Part shown: positions 34,192 through 43,451 of the stretch, one piece after another
Layout of the letters: every line of letters begins with the position of its first letter
Position numbering within the stretch: position 1 is the stretch's first letter
Assembly (NCBI GenBank): GCA_023475105.1
Contig: JAMCWJ010000094.1
Location: forward strand, 50,626 to 114,625
DNA length: 64,000 nucleotides
Direction: 5' to 3'
Source: Nitrospirota bacterium
GTDB lineage: Bacteria; Nitrospirota; Thermodesulfovibrionia; Thermodesulfovibrionales; UBA9159
The notes under the pieces: model-generated
The model's input: the letters and a program-made list of their open reading frames with translations, nothing else
Told to the model about the DNA's origin: nothing
The model's database searches: none
Made by a program: the position numbers and the translations under genes

Positions 34192-35100
34192 CTATACCTC
34201 CAGTTTGCCCCTCAACTCCCCGATATCCTGCAGGCCCTGCTCCCGCATGAAAGCCTCCATACCCTCAATTATATCAAGAGTCGCGGCAGGGTTAATAAAA
34301 TTCGCAGTGCCTACCCCAACCGCGGTCGCACCGGCAAGAATGAATTCGAGGGCATCGGCCGCATCCATGATCCCGCCCATGCCGACAACCGGAATTTTCA
34401 CGGCCCTGTAAACCTCCCAGACCATCCTCAGCGCCACGGGCTTCACCGCCGGCCCCGACAGCCCCCCGGTGATGTTTGCGAGCTTCGGCCTCCTGGTTCT
34501 GATATCGATTGCCATACCGGTGATCGTGTTGATCAGGGAAACAGCATCGGCGCCTGCATCCTCGGCGACTCTTGCGATAGACGCAATATCGGTCACATTG
34601 GGGGAAAGCTTCACGATGAGAGGAAGGCGCGTCGCTTTTCGCACTGCACGAACCACGGTAGAGGTCTCCCCCGGGTCCGTTCCGAATACGCGCCAACCCG
34701 CCTCCTTGTTGGGACACGATATATTCATCTCGAGGGCACCGATCCCTTCAGCGTCGTTCAATCTCCTTGCAGCTTCCGCATATTCATTTACGGAATCGCC
34801 GAAGAAATTGGCGACCACCGGGGTATCGAACCCCCTCAGAAAAGGAAGGCTCTCCTTGATGAAACGTTCTATGCCGATATTCTGGAGGCCGATCGCGTTC
34901 AGCATCCCTGCTGCCGTCTCTACGATACGGGGCGGCGGGTTTCCCTCTTTCGGCGCAAGCGAAAGCCCCTTCACCACGACCGCGCCCAGCCTGTTCAGAT
35001 CGACGAATTCGGAGTACTCCTCCCCATACCCGAACGTTCCCGAAGCCGTCATCACCGGGTTCCGGAGCTTCAGCCCGCCTATCTCGACTGAGAAGTTCAT
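34192..35100 (-). CDS. pyrD: dihydroorotate dehydrogenase, catalytic subunit (class 1B)
   Basis: 302 residues. [20 protein letters not shown] at the N-terminus, [15 protein letters not shown] with the catalytic cysteine of class 1 enzymes, [10 protein letters not shown] and [20 protein letters not shown] are present. It oxidises dihydroorotate to orotate in pyrimidine synthesis, with FMN. The neighbouring pyrK makes it the NAD-dependent class 1B form. Confidence 0.95.
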   Translation of the reverse strand: MNFSVEIGGLKLRNPVMTASGTFGYGEEYSEFVDLNRLGAVVVKGLSLAPKEGNPPPRIVETAAGMLNAIGLQNIGIERFIKESLPFLRGFDTPVVANFFGDSVNEYAEAARRLNDAEGIGALEMNISCPNKEAGWRVFGTDPGETSTVVRAVRKATRLPLIVKLSPNVTDIASIARVAEDAGADAVSLINTITGMAIDIRTRRPKLANITGGLSGPAVKPVALRMVWEVYRAVKIPVVGMGGIMDAADALEFILAGATAVGVGTANFINPAATLDIIEGMEAFMREQGLQDIGELRGKLEV

Positions 35101-35130
35101 ACCATCCGGAGGGGCGCCATCACAAAATTT

Positions 35131-35937
35131 TCACCACAGGACCTCGCCGATATCAAATACGGGCCCCTCTTTGCAGACCCGCTGATGCCCTGTTACCGTC
35201 TTGACTACGCAGCCGAGGCAGGCCCCGATACCGCAGGCCATGTTCTCTTCCAGAGAGACATACCCCTTCATTCCCCTCTCCTTCGCAATACTGTCCAGCG
35301 CCGCCATCATCGCCCTCGGTCCGCACGCATACAACGTGTACATTCCGGCCGGGTCCTCGCCGCCGAAGTTCCTTATCATGTCGGTGATACAGCCTTTTGC
35401 CCCGCATGAACCGTCATCGGTGCTTATGAGAAGCCTCTTTGCGAACCCCTTCAGCTCATCGAGCATGACAAGCTCTTCCGTAGTCCTCGTGCCGTAAAAA
35501 ATATATGCGCTGCCCGCGAACTTCTCGGCAAGAGAAAAGACCGATGCGATGCCGAGGCCCCCTCCCACGATCACCGGCGTATGGCCTTTTGGAAGCGGCG
35601 GATAGGAATTGCCGAGGGGACCGAGGACGTGCAGTGAAGAGCCCTGCTTCATATCCCGCATCATCGCCGTCCATTTTCCCTTTATCCTGTAGAGTATCTG
35701 GTAGCCGGTGCGGGTCTTTCTGAAAAAACTGAAGGGCCTCTTGAGAAGGGGGTCACGGAGGTCCCTGCATGAGACGGGAATGAGAGAGACCCCGTTTTTC
35801 CCCGCACACCTTCCGATCATGTAAAACTGCCCCGCTTCCGGCTCGACCGCAGTTTCGGAGGGAGCGAAGGTGAGGATGCCATAGTCCTTGCCGAGCGGCC
35901 GGTTCTCTGCGATCTCTGCCCTGAAATACCTACTCAA
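35131..35937 (-). CDS. pyrK: dihydroorotate dehydrogenase, electron-transfer subunit
   Basis: 268 residues. An FAD-binding half ([20 protein letters not shown]), a NAD-binding half ([20 protein letters not shown]) and a C-terminal [2Fe-2S] cluster loop ([14 protein letters not shown]... RVCKEGPVF) define PyrK. It passes electrons from PyrD's FMN to NAD. It overlaps the greA stop by eight bases and is followed by pyrD after 30. Confidence 0.95.
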   Translation of the reverse strand: MSRYFRAEIAENRPLGKDYGILTFAPSETAVEPEAGQFYMIGRCAGKNGVSLIPVSCRDLRDPLLKRPFSFFRKTRTGYQILYRIKGKWTAMMRDMKQGSSLHVLGPLGNSYPPLPKGHTPVIVGGGLGIASVFSLAEKFAGSAYIFYGTRTTEELVMLDELKGFAKRLLISTDDGSCGAKGCITDMIRNFGGEDPAGMYTLYACGPRAMMAALDSIAKERGMKGYVSLEENMACGIGACLGCVVKTVTGHQRVCKEGPVFDIGEVLW

Positions 35938-36406
35938 AAGAGATCTCTAATATCTCGTATTCTATGGTTCTCGCCGGCACCTTGATCACGACTGTGTCCC
36001 CTGCTTCCTTGCCGAGCAGGGCCCTTCCGACGGGCGAGCTTATCGATATCCTGCCCCGTTTCACGTCCGCTTCCTCGATGCCGACGAGGGTAAACACGTA
36101 CTCCTCGTCCGCCTCGACGTCCAGGACCTTCACCGTTGCGCCGAAGGCGACCCTGGACTGGTTTATCTTCGAGGGATCGATCACCTCGGCAAGCGCGAGT
36201 TTCGCCTGAATTTCCTGAATCCTCCCTTCCAGGAAAGACTGCCTCTCTTTGGCCGCGTGGTACTCGGCATTCTCGGACAGGTCCCCATGGGCGCGGGCCT
36301 CTGCGATGGCCTGTATATTCTTCCGCCTCTCGACCTTCAGAAGTCTCTCTAGCTCTTCCTGGAGTTTCTGAAAACCCCCAGGGGTCATCGGTACTCGTTT
36401 CTGCAT
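35930..36406 (-). CDS. greA: transcription elongation factor GreA
   Basis: 158 residues, exact family length, starting at the ATG behind GGGAGAGG; the ORF start 13 codons upstream is wrong. N-terminal coiled coil ([40 protein letters not shown]) with the acidic tip DLSENAEY, then the C-terminal FKBP-like half ([20 protein letters not shown]). GreA stimulates transcript cleavage by backtracked RNA polymerase. Confidence 0.95.
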   Translation of the reverse strand: MQKRVPMTPGGFQKLQEELERLLKVERRKNIQAIAEARAHGDLSENAEYHAAKERQSFLEGRIQEIQAKLALAEVIDPSKINQSRVAFGATVKVLDVEADEEYVFTLVGIEEADVKRGRISISSPVGRALLGKEAGDTVVIKVPARTIEYEILEISFE

Positions 36407-36471
36407 GGTCCTCTCCCTGATAAATTTGCTTTTGTAATGTAACACTTTCCCTCCCCTTTTTTAAAGTTCTC

Positions 36472-36500
36472 TTGACTAAAGCACGCGCATAAATTACTCT
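36472..36500 (+). promoter_or_regulatory. candidate proS promoter
   Basis: TTGACT, 17 bases, TACTCT, about 120 bases upstream of proS. The long leader contains GCAAGGGGG...CCCGCTTGC, able to pair as a hairpin. A regulatory leader is possible but I see no T-box. Confidence 0.3.
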
Positions 36501-36618
36501 AACGGAAAACAGTGAAACGTGTAAGCGCAAGGGGGCTCGCCGCTTCCCGCTTGCCTGCTCGCGATTGACGTTTCTTAGCGCAGTTGCTGATCACTGTTCA
36601 CTGAGTTGAGGAGGCTAT

Positions 36619-38295
36619 ATGCGATTCTCTACGATGCTGATTCCGACCCTGAGGGAGACACCCTCGGAAACCGAGGCGGTCAGTCACAGACTGATGCTGC
36701 GCGCAGGCTTTGTGAGACAGCTCGCCGCGGGCCTGTATATATTTCTCCCCCTCGGCTGGAGGGTGATGACCAGGATCAACGCGATTCTGCGAGAGGAGAT
36801 GAATGCCATCGGCGCCCAGGAAGTTTCGATGCCCGTTCTCCATCCCGCCGAAGTGTGGCAGCAGACGGGCAGGTGGGACACTATAGGGGAGGAGATGTTC
36901 AGACTGAAGGACAGGACGGAACGCGACATGTGCCTCGGCATGACCCATGAGGAAATCATGACATGGCTTGCCGCGAAAGAGCTCCGCTCCTACAGAGACC
37001 TCCCGCAGGTATGGTACCAGATACAGACGAAGCTCAGGGACGAGGCACGACCGAAGAGCGGCATCCTCCGGACAAGGGAATTCCTCATGAAAGACAGCTA
37101 CAGCTTCGACGCGTCGGAGGAAGGCCTCAGAAAGAATTACGAGCGCCACGCGGAGGCGTACCACAGGATATTTGCGCGATGCGGCCTGACGTTCTCTATG
37201 GTGGAGTCCGACCCCGGGATGATGGGCGGCGCGGTCTCCCACGAGTTCATGGCGCCGAGCCCGGCCGGAGAGGACGAGGTCGCATTGTGCGACAGCTGCG
37301 GGTATGCGGCAAATGTAGAACTCGCCGCTTCCCTTGCGGAAAAGAACGAGCTCAGGGAATGGCCCCTCGAGGAGGTGCATACACCTGAAAAAAGGACGGT
37401 GCAGGAGGTCTCGAACTTCCTGAAGCTGCATCCTTCATATTTCCTGAAGAGCATACTCGTAATGACCGACAAAGGACCCGTCCTTGCGCTGGTGAGGGGA
37501 GACCAGGAACTTCATGAAAAGAAGCTCATGAAGATAGTCGGCGCGCACAGGCCCGCGCAAAAAACCGAGGTGAAAGACATCCTGGGAGTGGAGGCCGGAT
37601 TCATAGGCCCCATGGGTCACAAGGTCAGAATCATCGCAGACGACTCCCTGAAGGAAGGCGTCTATGTGAGTGGCGCGAACAAACCCCACTATCACCTTAG
37701 GGGGATAAGGGCGGGACGTGATTTCTCCGCCGAGTGGCACGATATCCACACGGCAAAGGCAGCTGACCTCTGTGTAAAGTGCGGAAGCGCCTTGCGCGTC
37801 GAGCGCGTGATCGAGATAGGCAACATCTTCCAGCTCGGCATAAAGTATTCGAATCCCCTCAGGGCGTATTTCCTCGACGAGAACGGCCAGGAAAAGCCGA
37901 TCATCATGGGCAGCTACGGGATCGGTCCCGCACGCATCGCCGCGGCGGCTATCGAACAGAACAACGACAAAGACGGCATTATCTGGCCGAAAAGCATCGC
38001 ACCTTTTGATGTCGAGATCCTGCCCCTGAACATGAATGATCCCGCGACCGTGGAACTCGCCTCCGCGCTCTACGCCCGTATGAGCGCAACGGGACTCGAG
38101 GTCCTCCTCGACGACAGGGAGGAAAGGGCGGGAGTAAAGTTCAAGGACGCCGATCTGATAGGCATTCCGGCCCAGGTGATCCTCGGTGAAAAGAACGTCA
38201 AGGAGGGGATTGCAGAGATCAAGGACAGAAGGACGAAAGAGACTGTAAAAGTGAAGGTCGATGAAGTCGTGGAGCGGATAAGCGCCTCGCACTGA
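36619..38295 (+). CDS. proS: prolyl-tRNA synthetase (bacterial type with editing insertion)
   Basis: 558 residues. Class II motifs are visible: SHRLMLRAGFVRQLAAGLYI + FLPLGWRV (motif 1), RPKSGILRTREFLMKDSYSF (motif 2) and MGSYGIGPARIAAAAIEQN (motif 3). The ~180-residue insertion between motifs 2 and 3 is the editing domain (VLALVRGDQELHEKKLMKI). It charges tRNA-Pro. AGGAGG precedes the ATG. Confidence 0.96.
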   Translation: MRFSTMLIPTLRETPSETEAVSHRLMLRAGFVRQLAAGLYIFLPLGWRVMTRINAILREEMNAIGAQEVSMPVLHPAEVWQQTGRWDTIGEEMFRLKDRTERDMCLGMTHEEIMTWLAAKELRSYRDLPQVWYQIQTKLRDEARPKSGILRTREFLMKDSYSFDASEEGLRKNYERHAEAYHRIFARCGLTFSMVESDPGMMGGAVSHEFMAPSPAGEDEVALCDSCGYAANVELAASLAEKNELREWPLEEVHTPEKRTVQEVSNFLKLHPSYFLKSILVMTDKGPVLALVRGDQELHEKKLMKIVGAHRPAQKTEVKDILGVEAGFIGPMGHKVRIIADDSLKEGVYVSGANKPHYHLRGIRAGRDFSAEWHDIHTAKAADLCVKCGSALRVERVIEIGNIFQLGIKYSNPLRAYFLDENGQEKPIIMGSYGIGPARIAAAAIEQNNDKDGIIWPKSIAPFDVEILPLNMNDPATVELASALYARMSATGLEVLLDDREERAGVKFKDADLIGIPAQVILGEKNVKEGIAEIKDRRTKETVKVKVDEVVERISASH

Positions 38296-38533
38296 ACGCG
38301 GGGGTACCCGGTCGGGCGAGATTCACCACCCATAGCCCTGTCACGAGCATCAGTGCATACCCCGGGAACACAAAAAAGACGACAATCCGATAGACAGCGC
38401 GGAGTACGAATGCCCCGTGGGCAGGATGGTTCCCGTAGAACTCGAGTACGATCCCGAGCCCGGCGCTCGGTCCCAAAGCGACAATGGCTATCAGGGTATG
38501 AATGAACTTTACGAAAACATACTCGGTGATCAT
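38219..38533 (-). pseudogene. DUF2269-like membrane protein, truncated against proS
   Basis: The first ~75 residues (EYVFVKFIHTLIAIVALGPS, then VFFVFPGYALMLVTGLWVV) look like a DUF2269-type predicted membrane protein. The remaining 30 residues are antisense to the proS 3' end and unrelated. The family is usually about 150 residues, so the 3' half has been lost at the junction with proS. Confidence 0.5.
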
Positions 38534-38561
38534 CGGGCAACCGTCCCCTTTATTCCTCTTA

Positions 38562-38972
38562 CTATCTGTTAATGATGGCGAACGAAATGGGAATTATGGC
38601 CATGCTCAGCAGGACATGCGACATGACCAGGGCCGAGGCCGTAGTACCGTCACAGCGGTACCGGGAAGCAAAAACGGTCCGAGAACGGCGGCCGGCATGG
38701 TCGTTATAAGGACAACCACCTGGGTCCGCGACCATGAGGACAAGCGCAGCAACGATGATCGTTAAGGCCATAAGATACTGGCGGGGTTCCGCAGGGTGGG
38801 TAGCCAACTGGGAGAAGATGACCGCGGGCAGGGCGGCCTGTGTCAGCAGGCGTGCGAGAACCGACTCGTGCGTCTCCGTCACAATGCCTTTCCACTTCAA
38901 CAGCACGCAAAGGGCAACGACTGAGGCAAACGCCGCGACCGTCTCAATAACTCTTATGTCTACATCCACCAT
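38562..38972 (-). pseudogene. AEC-family (auxin efflux carrier-like) transporter remnant
   Basis: Three pieces in different frames make an AEC-like chain: AFASVVALCVLLKWKGIVTE then PAVIFSQLATHPAEPRQYLM (N-terminal), TQVVVLITTMPAAVLG in another frame, and ASRYRCDGTTASALVMSHVL then LSMAIIPISFAIINR (C-terminal). The family has about 300 residues and ten helices; the middle is missing and at least two frame changes are present. It is a deletion-eroded gene. Confidence 0.65.
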
Positions 38973-39085
38973 ACAGCAGTCCCCCCTTTATATCACAATC
39001 AAAGCCTGGGAATCACCGTCTTGAAAAAAAGGGTGCTCTCTATGAACATTCTTCGCCTAAAAGGTTTCCCGGAAACGGGAACAGA

Positions 39086-40124
39086 GGGTCAATTCTTTCA
39101 TCTTGACAATCTTCCTTCAATTCGCTCTGCGAGCTCTCTGAGGCTCTTGTCCTTTTCCAATCGCTTCCTCAGCCTTTTTCTCTCTTGGCTTACGGTGCTG
39201 TAGTCTACCCCAAATATCTTTCCGATCTCTACACCTTTCATCCCCCCAATCCGATAGAGAATATCCATCGCGACACGTCGAAGGGGGTGCCTGGACTTGG
39301 TGATAGCCTCAAACTGATCCCCTGTTTCCATTTCTATTGCTCGAATAATCTCCTCTTCAGCCTTGTATCGCGCTACCTCCCTATGCCCGGGGCTCTCTCG
39401 GTCCTTTCCCTTTATGAAGCTCTCTTTAATCCATTTAATAAATGCATCTCCCCCAAGCACACTCTGACCCACAATATTTTTCTTGACCTCCAATCCCTCA
39501 GCAATATCCTGCAGGAGTCTTTCCTTGTATGATCTTCTGCCTCGCGCTGTATCGCCGCCGTACTCTGAAAGGACGGCTCCATAGTGGACCAAATTGTTCC
39601 TTCGCTTTCCGAGATACCCGTTAAAACTGCTCCAAGGATAGTCCTGCAGATAGCGGAATTTGTCCTCAACTGTCTTTGTTCTCATTGATTTGATCCGTAC
39701 GGGGTTGAGATGTATATATCGCGAGAGAACGGACAGATACTCATCTTTATCCACAAGGATACTCTTATATCGCCCTTGGTAAAGGTGGCCGGACCGCTTG
39801 TATTTTCTGTTGTAGAAACCCGTATAACTAACATTGAAGTGCCTCATGAACTCCCCCAAATTGCCCAAAGGAGTTTCCACAAGAAGATGGAAATGATTCT
39901 CCATAAACACATAGCTATACAGCTTTACAGTATAAACATGGAGAGAATTAGATAGAATGCGAATAAACTCTTGTTTGTCTTTGTCATCCCTAAAGATCGC
40001 TTTGCGCTCATTACCTCGGCAGGTCACGTGGTAGAGTGCCCCCGGATATTGTATTCTCAATGGTCGAGACATAATGAAAGATTACAGGAACTAAGAGGAC
40101 TTGTCAATAATAAAGAATTGACCC
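39086..40124. mobile_element. RAYT-like transposase element with inverted ends
   Basis: The transposase gene is bracketed by GGGTCAATTCTTTCATCTTG+ACAA (39086-39109) and TTGTCAATAATAAAGAATTG+ACCC (40101-40124), which are reverse complements except for four central bases. TTCCCG-GAAA-CGGGAA (39066-39081), a GNRA-loop hairpin, lies just outside the left end. No target duplication is evident. Confidence 0.6.
39098..40072 (-). CDS. REP-associated tyrosine transposase-like protein (Y1_Tnp/IS200 superfamily)
   Basis: 324 residues. RPLRIQYPGALYHVTCRGNE opens the Y1 transposase domain; ENHFHLLVETP supplies the HUH metal ligands and YIHLNPVR follows the typical catalytic tyrosine region. A C-terminal helix-turn-helix (IGKIFGVDYSTVSQERKRLR) resembles the DnaA-like tail of this subgroup. 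It would nick and join single-stranded DNA. No good ribosome site is visible. The stop codon lies inside the left inverted end. Confidence 0.88.
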   Translation of the reverse strand: MSRPLRIQYPGALYHVTCRGNERKAIFRDDKDKQEFIRILSNSLHVYTVKLYSYVFMENHFHLLVETPLGNLGEFMRHFNVSYTGFYNRKYKRSGHLYQGRYKSILVDKDEYLSVLSRYIHLNPVRIKSMRTKTVEDKFRYLQDYPWSSFNGYLGKRRNNLVHYGAVLSEYGGDTARGRRSYKERLLQDIAEGLEVKKNIVGQSVLGGDAFIKWIKESFIKGKDRESPGHREVARYKAEEEIIRAIEMETGDQFEAITKSRHPLRRVAMDILYRIGGMKGVEIGKIFGVDYSTVSQERKRLRKRLEKDKSLRELAERIEGRLSR

Positions 40125-40205
40125 CCTTTGGTTTGTTGTTTGGGTATCTAATAAAAAAAGAGGTCTTTGTGAAGGCAGAAAGACAGCCCGAATCCGACGT
40201 CAACT

Positions 40206-40224
40206 CTGTATGAGGATGCATTCG
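40206..40224 (-). repeat. copy of the GAATGCNTCCTCACGCAG repeat
   Basis: CTGTATGAGGATGCATTCG is a near match, in reverse orientation, to the repeat arms at 43.35, 52.75 and 52.84 kb. It stands alone just downstream of rng. Confidence 0.45.
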
Positions 40225-40234
40225 ATCTATTTCG

Positions 40235-42040
40235 CTACTCCGAAGGCGGCCCTCCCCCTTCTCCTCCGGTCCCGGCGCCGGCGCCCTGCTCAGCGGCCCC
40301 GGGAGTCGGCTCTCCGGAAGAACCGCCTTTCTTCGGACGCCTCGAACGTCTTCTTCCCCGCGATCTGAACCGCCGCTTGGGCCGCCTTTCCGGTTCCGCC
40401 TTTTCTTCCGCCTTGACCCCGGTTTCTTCTCCGACCCTCTCTTCGGGCTTTTCTTCGGCTTCCGGCGCGGCCCTGTGCTCCGCCCTCTGCTGCGCCTGTT
40501 CCCCGGCCCTGTGTTCGGCCTTCTTTCCTCCCCTTTTTTCCTCGCCGGCCTCGACCTTTTCCTCCTCGCTCTTTTCTACCGTCAGCGCATACTGACCAGC
40601 GAAGAGTTTCATGTCACCTTCGAGCCTGATCGAAATCCCGAATTCCTTTTCGATCTGGGCCACCTCATCCCTCCGGGTATTGATAAGGTAATTCAGGCTC
40701 TCCACAGGCAGCGAACAACGCACGCCCCTGACCCCGCCCTTCGACGCCTTCATAGAGACATCCCTGAGGGCCGAAAGAGCGGTCATTTCCGGGGTCTTCA
40801 CGGAGCCCGTGCCCCCGCATGCTTCACAAGGGGTAAATACGCTCTCGAAAGACGTCGACCTCAACCGCTCCCGCGTCATCTCGACAAGACCGAATTTAGA
40901 TATGCCGGTGATTTCCGCATGGGCCTTATCCGCAGTCAGGGCGCCCTTCAGCCTGTTTTCGACCTCCCTCCTGTTTTTGAAGGAGAGCATATCGATAAAG
41001 TCGATAACGATCAGCCCCCCGATATCCCTGAGACGCAGCTGCCGCGCACCCTCTTCCGCAGCCTCGAGATTCGTCTTCAGCGCTGTCGCCTCCACATTCT
41101 CTTCTTTTCTCGACCTCCCGGAATTCACGTCGATGGCGGTGAGGGCCTCCGTCTTGTCGATCACGAGATAGCCCCTCGAGGGGAGGTATACGTACCTGTC
41201 ATAGATCTTCGCGATCTGCTCCTCGATGCCGTATTTTACGAATATCGGCTTCTTCTCCTTGTAGAGCTTCACATTGATCTTTCTCCACGGCAGAGTCTTC
41301 CTCAAAAACTCCTTCGTATTCTTCAGTGCCTCCTGCTCGTCGATGACGACTTCCGCCACGTCGTCGGTGAGGTAATCCCTCACGGTCCTCACCGCGATAT
41401 CCTGCTCCTTGTAGATCAGGGCCGGCACCGTCACTTTCTTCGATTCGGTCTGTATCTTGTTCCAAAGCTTGGTGAGATATTTCAGGTCGTTCTCGAGTTC
41501 TTCGCCTGTCTTGTCGCTGCCTGCCGTTCTCAGGATAAATCCCATCTCCTTCGGGAGCTTGAGCTTGGCAAAGATCTCTTTCAGCCGGTCCCTCTCCTCC
41601 CGGTCTTCGATCTTCCTCGAAATGCCGACCCTCTCCTGGCCCGGCATCATGACAAGATACCTTCCCGGGATCGAGAGGTAGGTGGTAAGGCTTGCTCCCT
41701 TCGTATCCCTCTCGTCCTTCTCGACCTGGACAACAAGCTCCTGTCCCTTCGAAAGGACGTCCTGAACCCGCGGCCTCCTGCCTTCAACAACGTTTCTGAA
41801 ATACTCCGGCCTTATTTCCCGCATCTGGAGGAAGCCGTGCTTCTTCTGGCCGAAATCGACGAATACGGCCTGGAGGCCCGGCTCTATCCTCGCAATAGTT
41901 CCCTTGTAGATATTTCCTTTCAGGGGCTCCCTGGCCAGAACTTCCACATAATAATCGACGAGTGTTTCACCCTCAACGATAGCCACCCTCTTCTCTTCTG
42001 GAAACCGTGCGTTTATCAATATCTTTTTCTTCATCCTCAC
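40235..42040 (-). CDS. rng: ribonuclease G/E family endoribonuclease
   Basis: 601 residues. The S1 domain (GNIYKGTIARIEPGLQAVFV+DFG) near residue 40, IDVNSGRS and GGLIVIDFIDML with the catalytic aspartates, and the zinc-link CEACGGTGSV define the Rne/Rng catalytic core. The last ~120 residues are a Glu/Lys/Arg/Ala tail ending in Gly/Pro, far longer than in RNase G, possibly a scaffold region as in RNase E. The start is GTG with an alternative ATG two codons in. Confidence 0.92.
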   Translation of the reverse strand: MRMKKKILINARFPEEKRVAIVEGETLVDYYVEVLAREPLKGNIYKGTIARIEPGLQAVFVDFGQKKHGFLQMREIRPEYFRNVVEGRRPRVQDVLSKGQELVVQVEKDERDTKGASLTTYLSIPGRYLVMMPGQERVGISRKIEDREERDRLKEIFAKLKLPKEMGFILRTAGSDKTGEELENDLKYLTKLWNKIQTESKKVTVPALIYKEQDIAVRTVRDYLTDDVAEVVIDEQEALKNTKEFLRKTLPWRKINVKLYKEKKPIFVKYGIEEQIAKIYDRYVYLPSRGYLVIDKTEALTAIDVNSGRSRKEENVEATALKTNLEAAEEGARQLRLRDIGGLIVIDFIDMLSFKNRREVENRLKGALTADKAHAEITGISKFGLVEMTRERLRSTSFESVFTPCEACGGTGSVKTPEMTALSALRDVSMKASKGGVRGVRCSLPVESLNYLINTRRDEVAQIEKEFGISIRLEGDMKLFAGQYALTVEKSEEEKVEAGEEKRGGKKAEHRAGEQAQQRAEHRAAPEAEEKPEERVGEETGVKAEEKAEPERRPKRRFRSRGRRRSRRPKKGGSSGEPTPGAAEQGAGAGTGGEGGGPPSE

Positions 42041-42082
42041 CGTTCCTCTCTCACACTCCGTGCCGCATCGTTTTTCTTTTCC

Positions 42083-42409
42083 TCACTTTTCTTCCCCGCT
42101 CGTCACATTCTCTGCGTCCCGGCCTTCCGAATTCCGCGCATCTTCCTCCTTGTGCATCTGATAGAGCGCTTCGCTCAGCAGAAGATCCGGGTACCTCACG
42201 GTCGCCTCTATCGCCTCCGTAAGCGGATAATCAACGTAATAGCCCTCCGGGTAGACGATCCTGATCCACCTCCTCTTCAGCAGAAAAAAGCGCCTGGTAT
42301 GACCGTTCTTGTCGGTCACGGGGATGATCACGTGTTCCAGATCTTCTTCCAGGCCGTAGCGCCTGATCAATGCATTCACTTCTTCCACGGAAATCAGACC
42401 CCTTTGCAC
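42083..42409 (-). CDS. hypothetical protein upstream of rng
   Basis: 108 residues, soluble. VEEVNALIRRYGLEEDLEHV and RRFFLLKRRWIRIVYPEGYY form an alpha/beta-looking core and the C-terminus is acidic (HKEEDARNSEGRDAENV). I do not recognise a family. It ends 42 bases before rng on the same strand, so the two are probably cotranscribed. The 213 bases upstream (42410-42623) hold nothing recognisable. Confidence 0.55.
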   Translation of the reverse strand: MQRGLISVEEVNALIRRYGLEEDLEHVIIPVTDKNGHTRRFFLLKRRWIRIVYPEGYYVDYPLTEAIEATVRYPDLLLSEALYQMHKEEDARNSEGRDAENVTSGEEK

Positions 42410-42623
42410 AGTCCCGCGCCGGGAACTCGATCATGAAATCATCCCATGCCCTTCCCCGGCGCGCGTAACTTCAATTCTACAGAATGCGGCGGCAGATGTA
42501 AAGAATTCGGGGCAGTCGATTGCAGAAGGATTCGGAACACCGGGAGCTCCCGAACGGCGAATTCACCCTCTTCGGGCTCTCACGGAAGACCTGTTCGCTC
42601 GGCCGCGGGAGATGAGGTCCTCT

Positions 42624-43097
42624 TCACTTCAGCACCGCATCAATCGTTAAGGCCAGCTCCGCACTGCTCATACGACCCTCAACCCGTTTTGCGATCTTTC
42701 GGTCCCGCGTGATGAATACCGTGGCGGGAAGTGCTCTTACCCCAAGCGCACCGGCAATGCCGTTGTCCATCCCGACCGGGAAGGTGATCCGGTAGGTCCC
42801 CGCAAACTTCCTTATCTCCCGCTCTCTGCTCATTGCAAAGACGCCGATGAACACCACCCCCCTTGCCCTGGAGGAGAGATACGCGCCCTGAAGTTCGGGG
42901 GCCTCTTTCGCGCACTCAGGTCACCAGGGTGAAAGTACGGCGACGACGAGCGGCATGCCGCTGAATGCTCCTGTACTGACCGTTTTTCCGTCTACGGTCC
43001 TGAGCGTAAAATCCTTCACCGTATCGTGGCCGGAGGCGGCGCACGCGGGCACTGAGATCGAGAGAATGACCGCGCATATGCCCGCCGTAAATCTCAT
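42624..43097 (-). CDS. exported thioredoxin-like protein, probable selenoprotein (TGA at CxxC position 1)
   Basis: 157 codons from an ATG with AAGGAG seven bases upstream. A signal peptide (TAGICAVILSISVPACAA) precedes a TlpA/AhpC-like thioredoxin fold: VKDFTLRTVDGKTVSTGAFS, VVAVLSPW, then in-frame TGA (42921-42923, codon 59), PECAKEAPELQ, GVVFIGVFAM, YRITFPVGMDNG and the cis-Pro region VRALPATVFITRDRK. TGA occupies the first cysteine of W-C-P-E-C, giving W-U-P-E-C if read as selenocysteine. Ninety-eight conserved codons follow without another stop. Directly after the TGA, CCTGA...TCAGG arms could form a hairpin. The ORF track shows only the part after the TGA. A point mutation or sequencing error is the alternative. 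Confidence 0.72.
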
Positions 43098-43451
43098 CGT
43101 TTGTCTCCTTTCTCCGTTCCGTATTTTTTCCCTTTGCCCTTCGGGTTTGCCCGCATTAGATTTTCACTATTTCCTCTGATAAGATTAGCACAGGCGGGTG
43201 TTTTTGTGAATCGTCCGGGAGCGTCCGCGGCGATTCCGGACAGCTAATCGCTATTGTTCCGCATAGACGATTCTTTGCCTGCGTTCACCCTTCGGGTGAT
43301 GAGCGCCGATTCCCCCCGAAGTCCGGAGCTCCGACGGACCGAGAATAGGTGAGAATGCCTCCTCACGCAGCATTGGTTCTTATAATGATGCATTTGCCGG
43401 TCCCTTCTTCTTGACTTACCTGAAAATTACCCATTATACTTTTAGCTTCAG
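43098..43451. other. intergenic region with hairpins and a repeat copy
   Basis: Between the thioredoxin-like gene and lysS. It contains the hairpin TCACCC-TTC-GGGTGA (43285-43299), preceded by CCTGCGT (43279-43285), and a plus-strand repeat copy GAATGCCTCCTCACGCAG (43353-43370). No reading frame looks real. The lysS promoter should lie at its end but I see no clear consensus. Confidence 0.5.

Noticed and set aside
34066-35091. 341-codon plus-strand ORF over pyrD
   Set aside because: Antisense shadow without any recognisable domain.
36446-36618. T-box or other riboswitch before proS
   Set aside because: The leader has a GC-rich hairpin but no T-box motif or other known aptamer core that I can recognise.
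40475-42436. 653-codon plus-strand ORF antisense to rng
   Set aside because: It is the mirror frame of a well-supported rng gene; its composition (His/Leu/Arg rich, no domain) is that of an antisense shadow.
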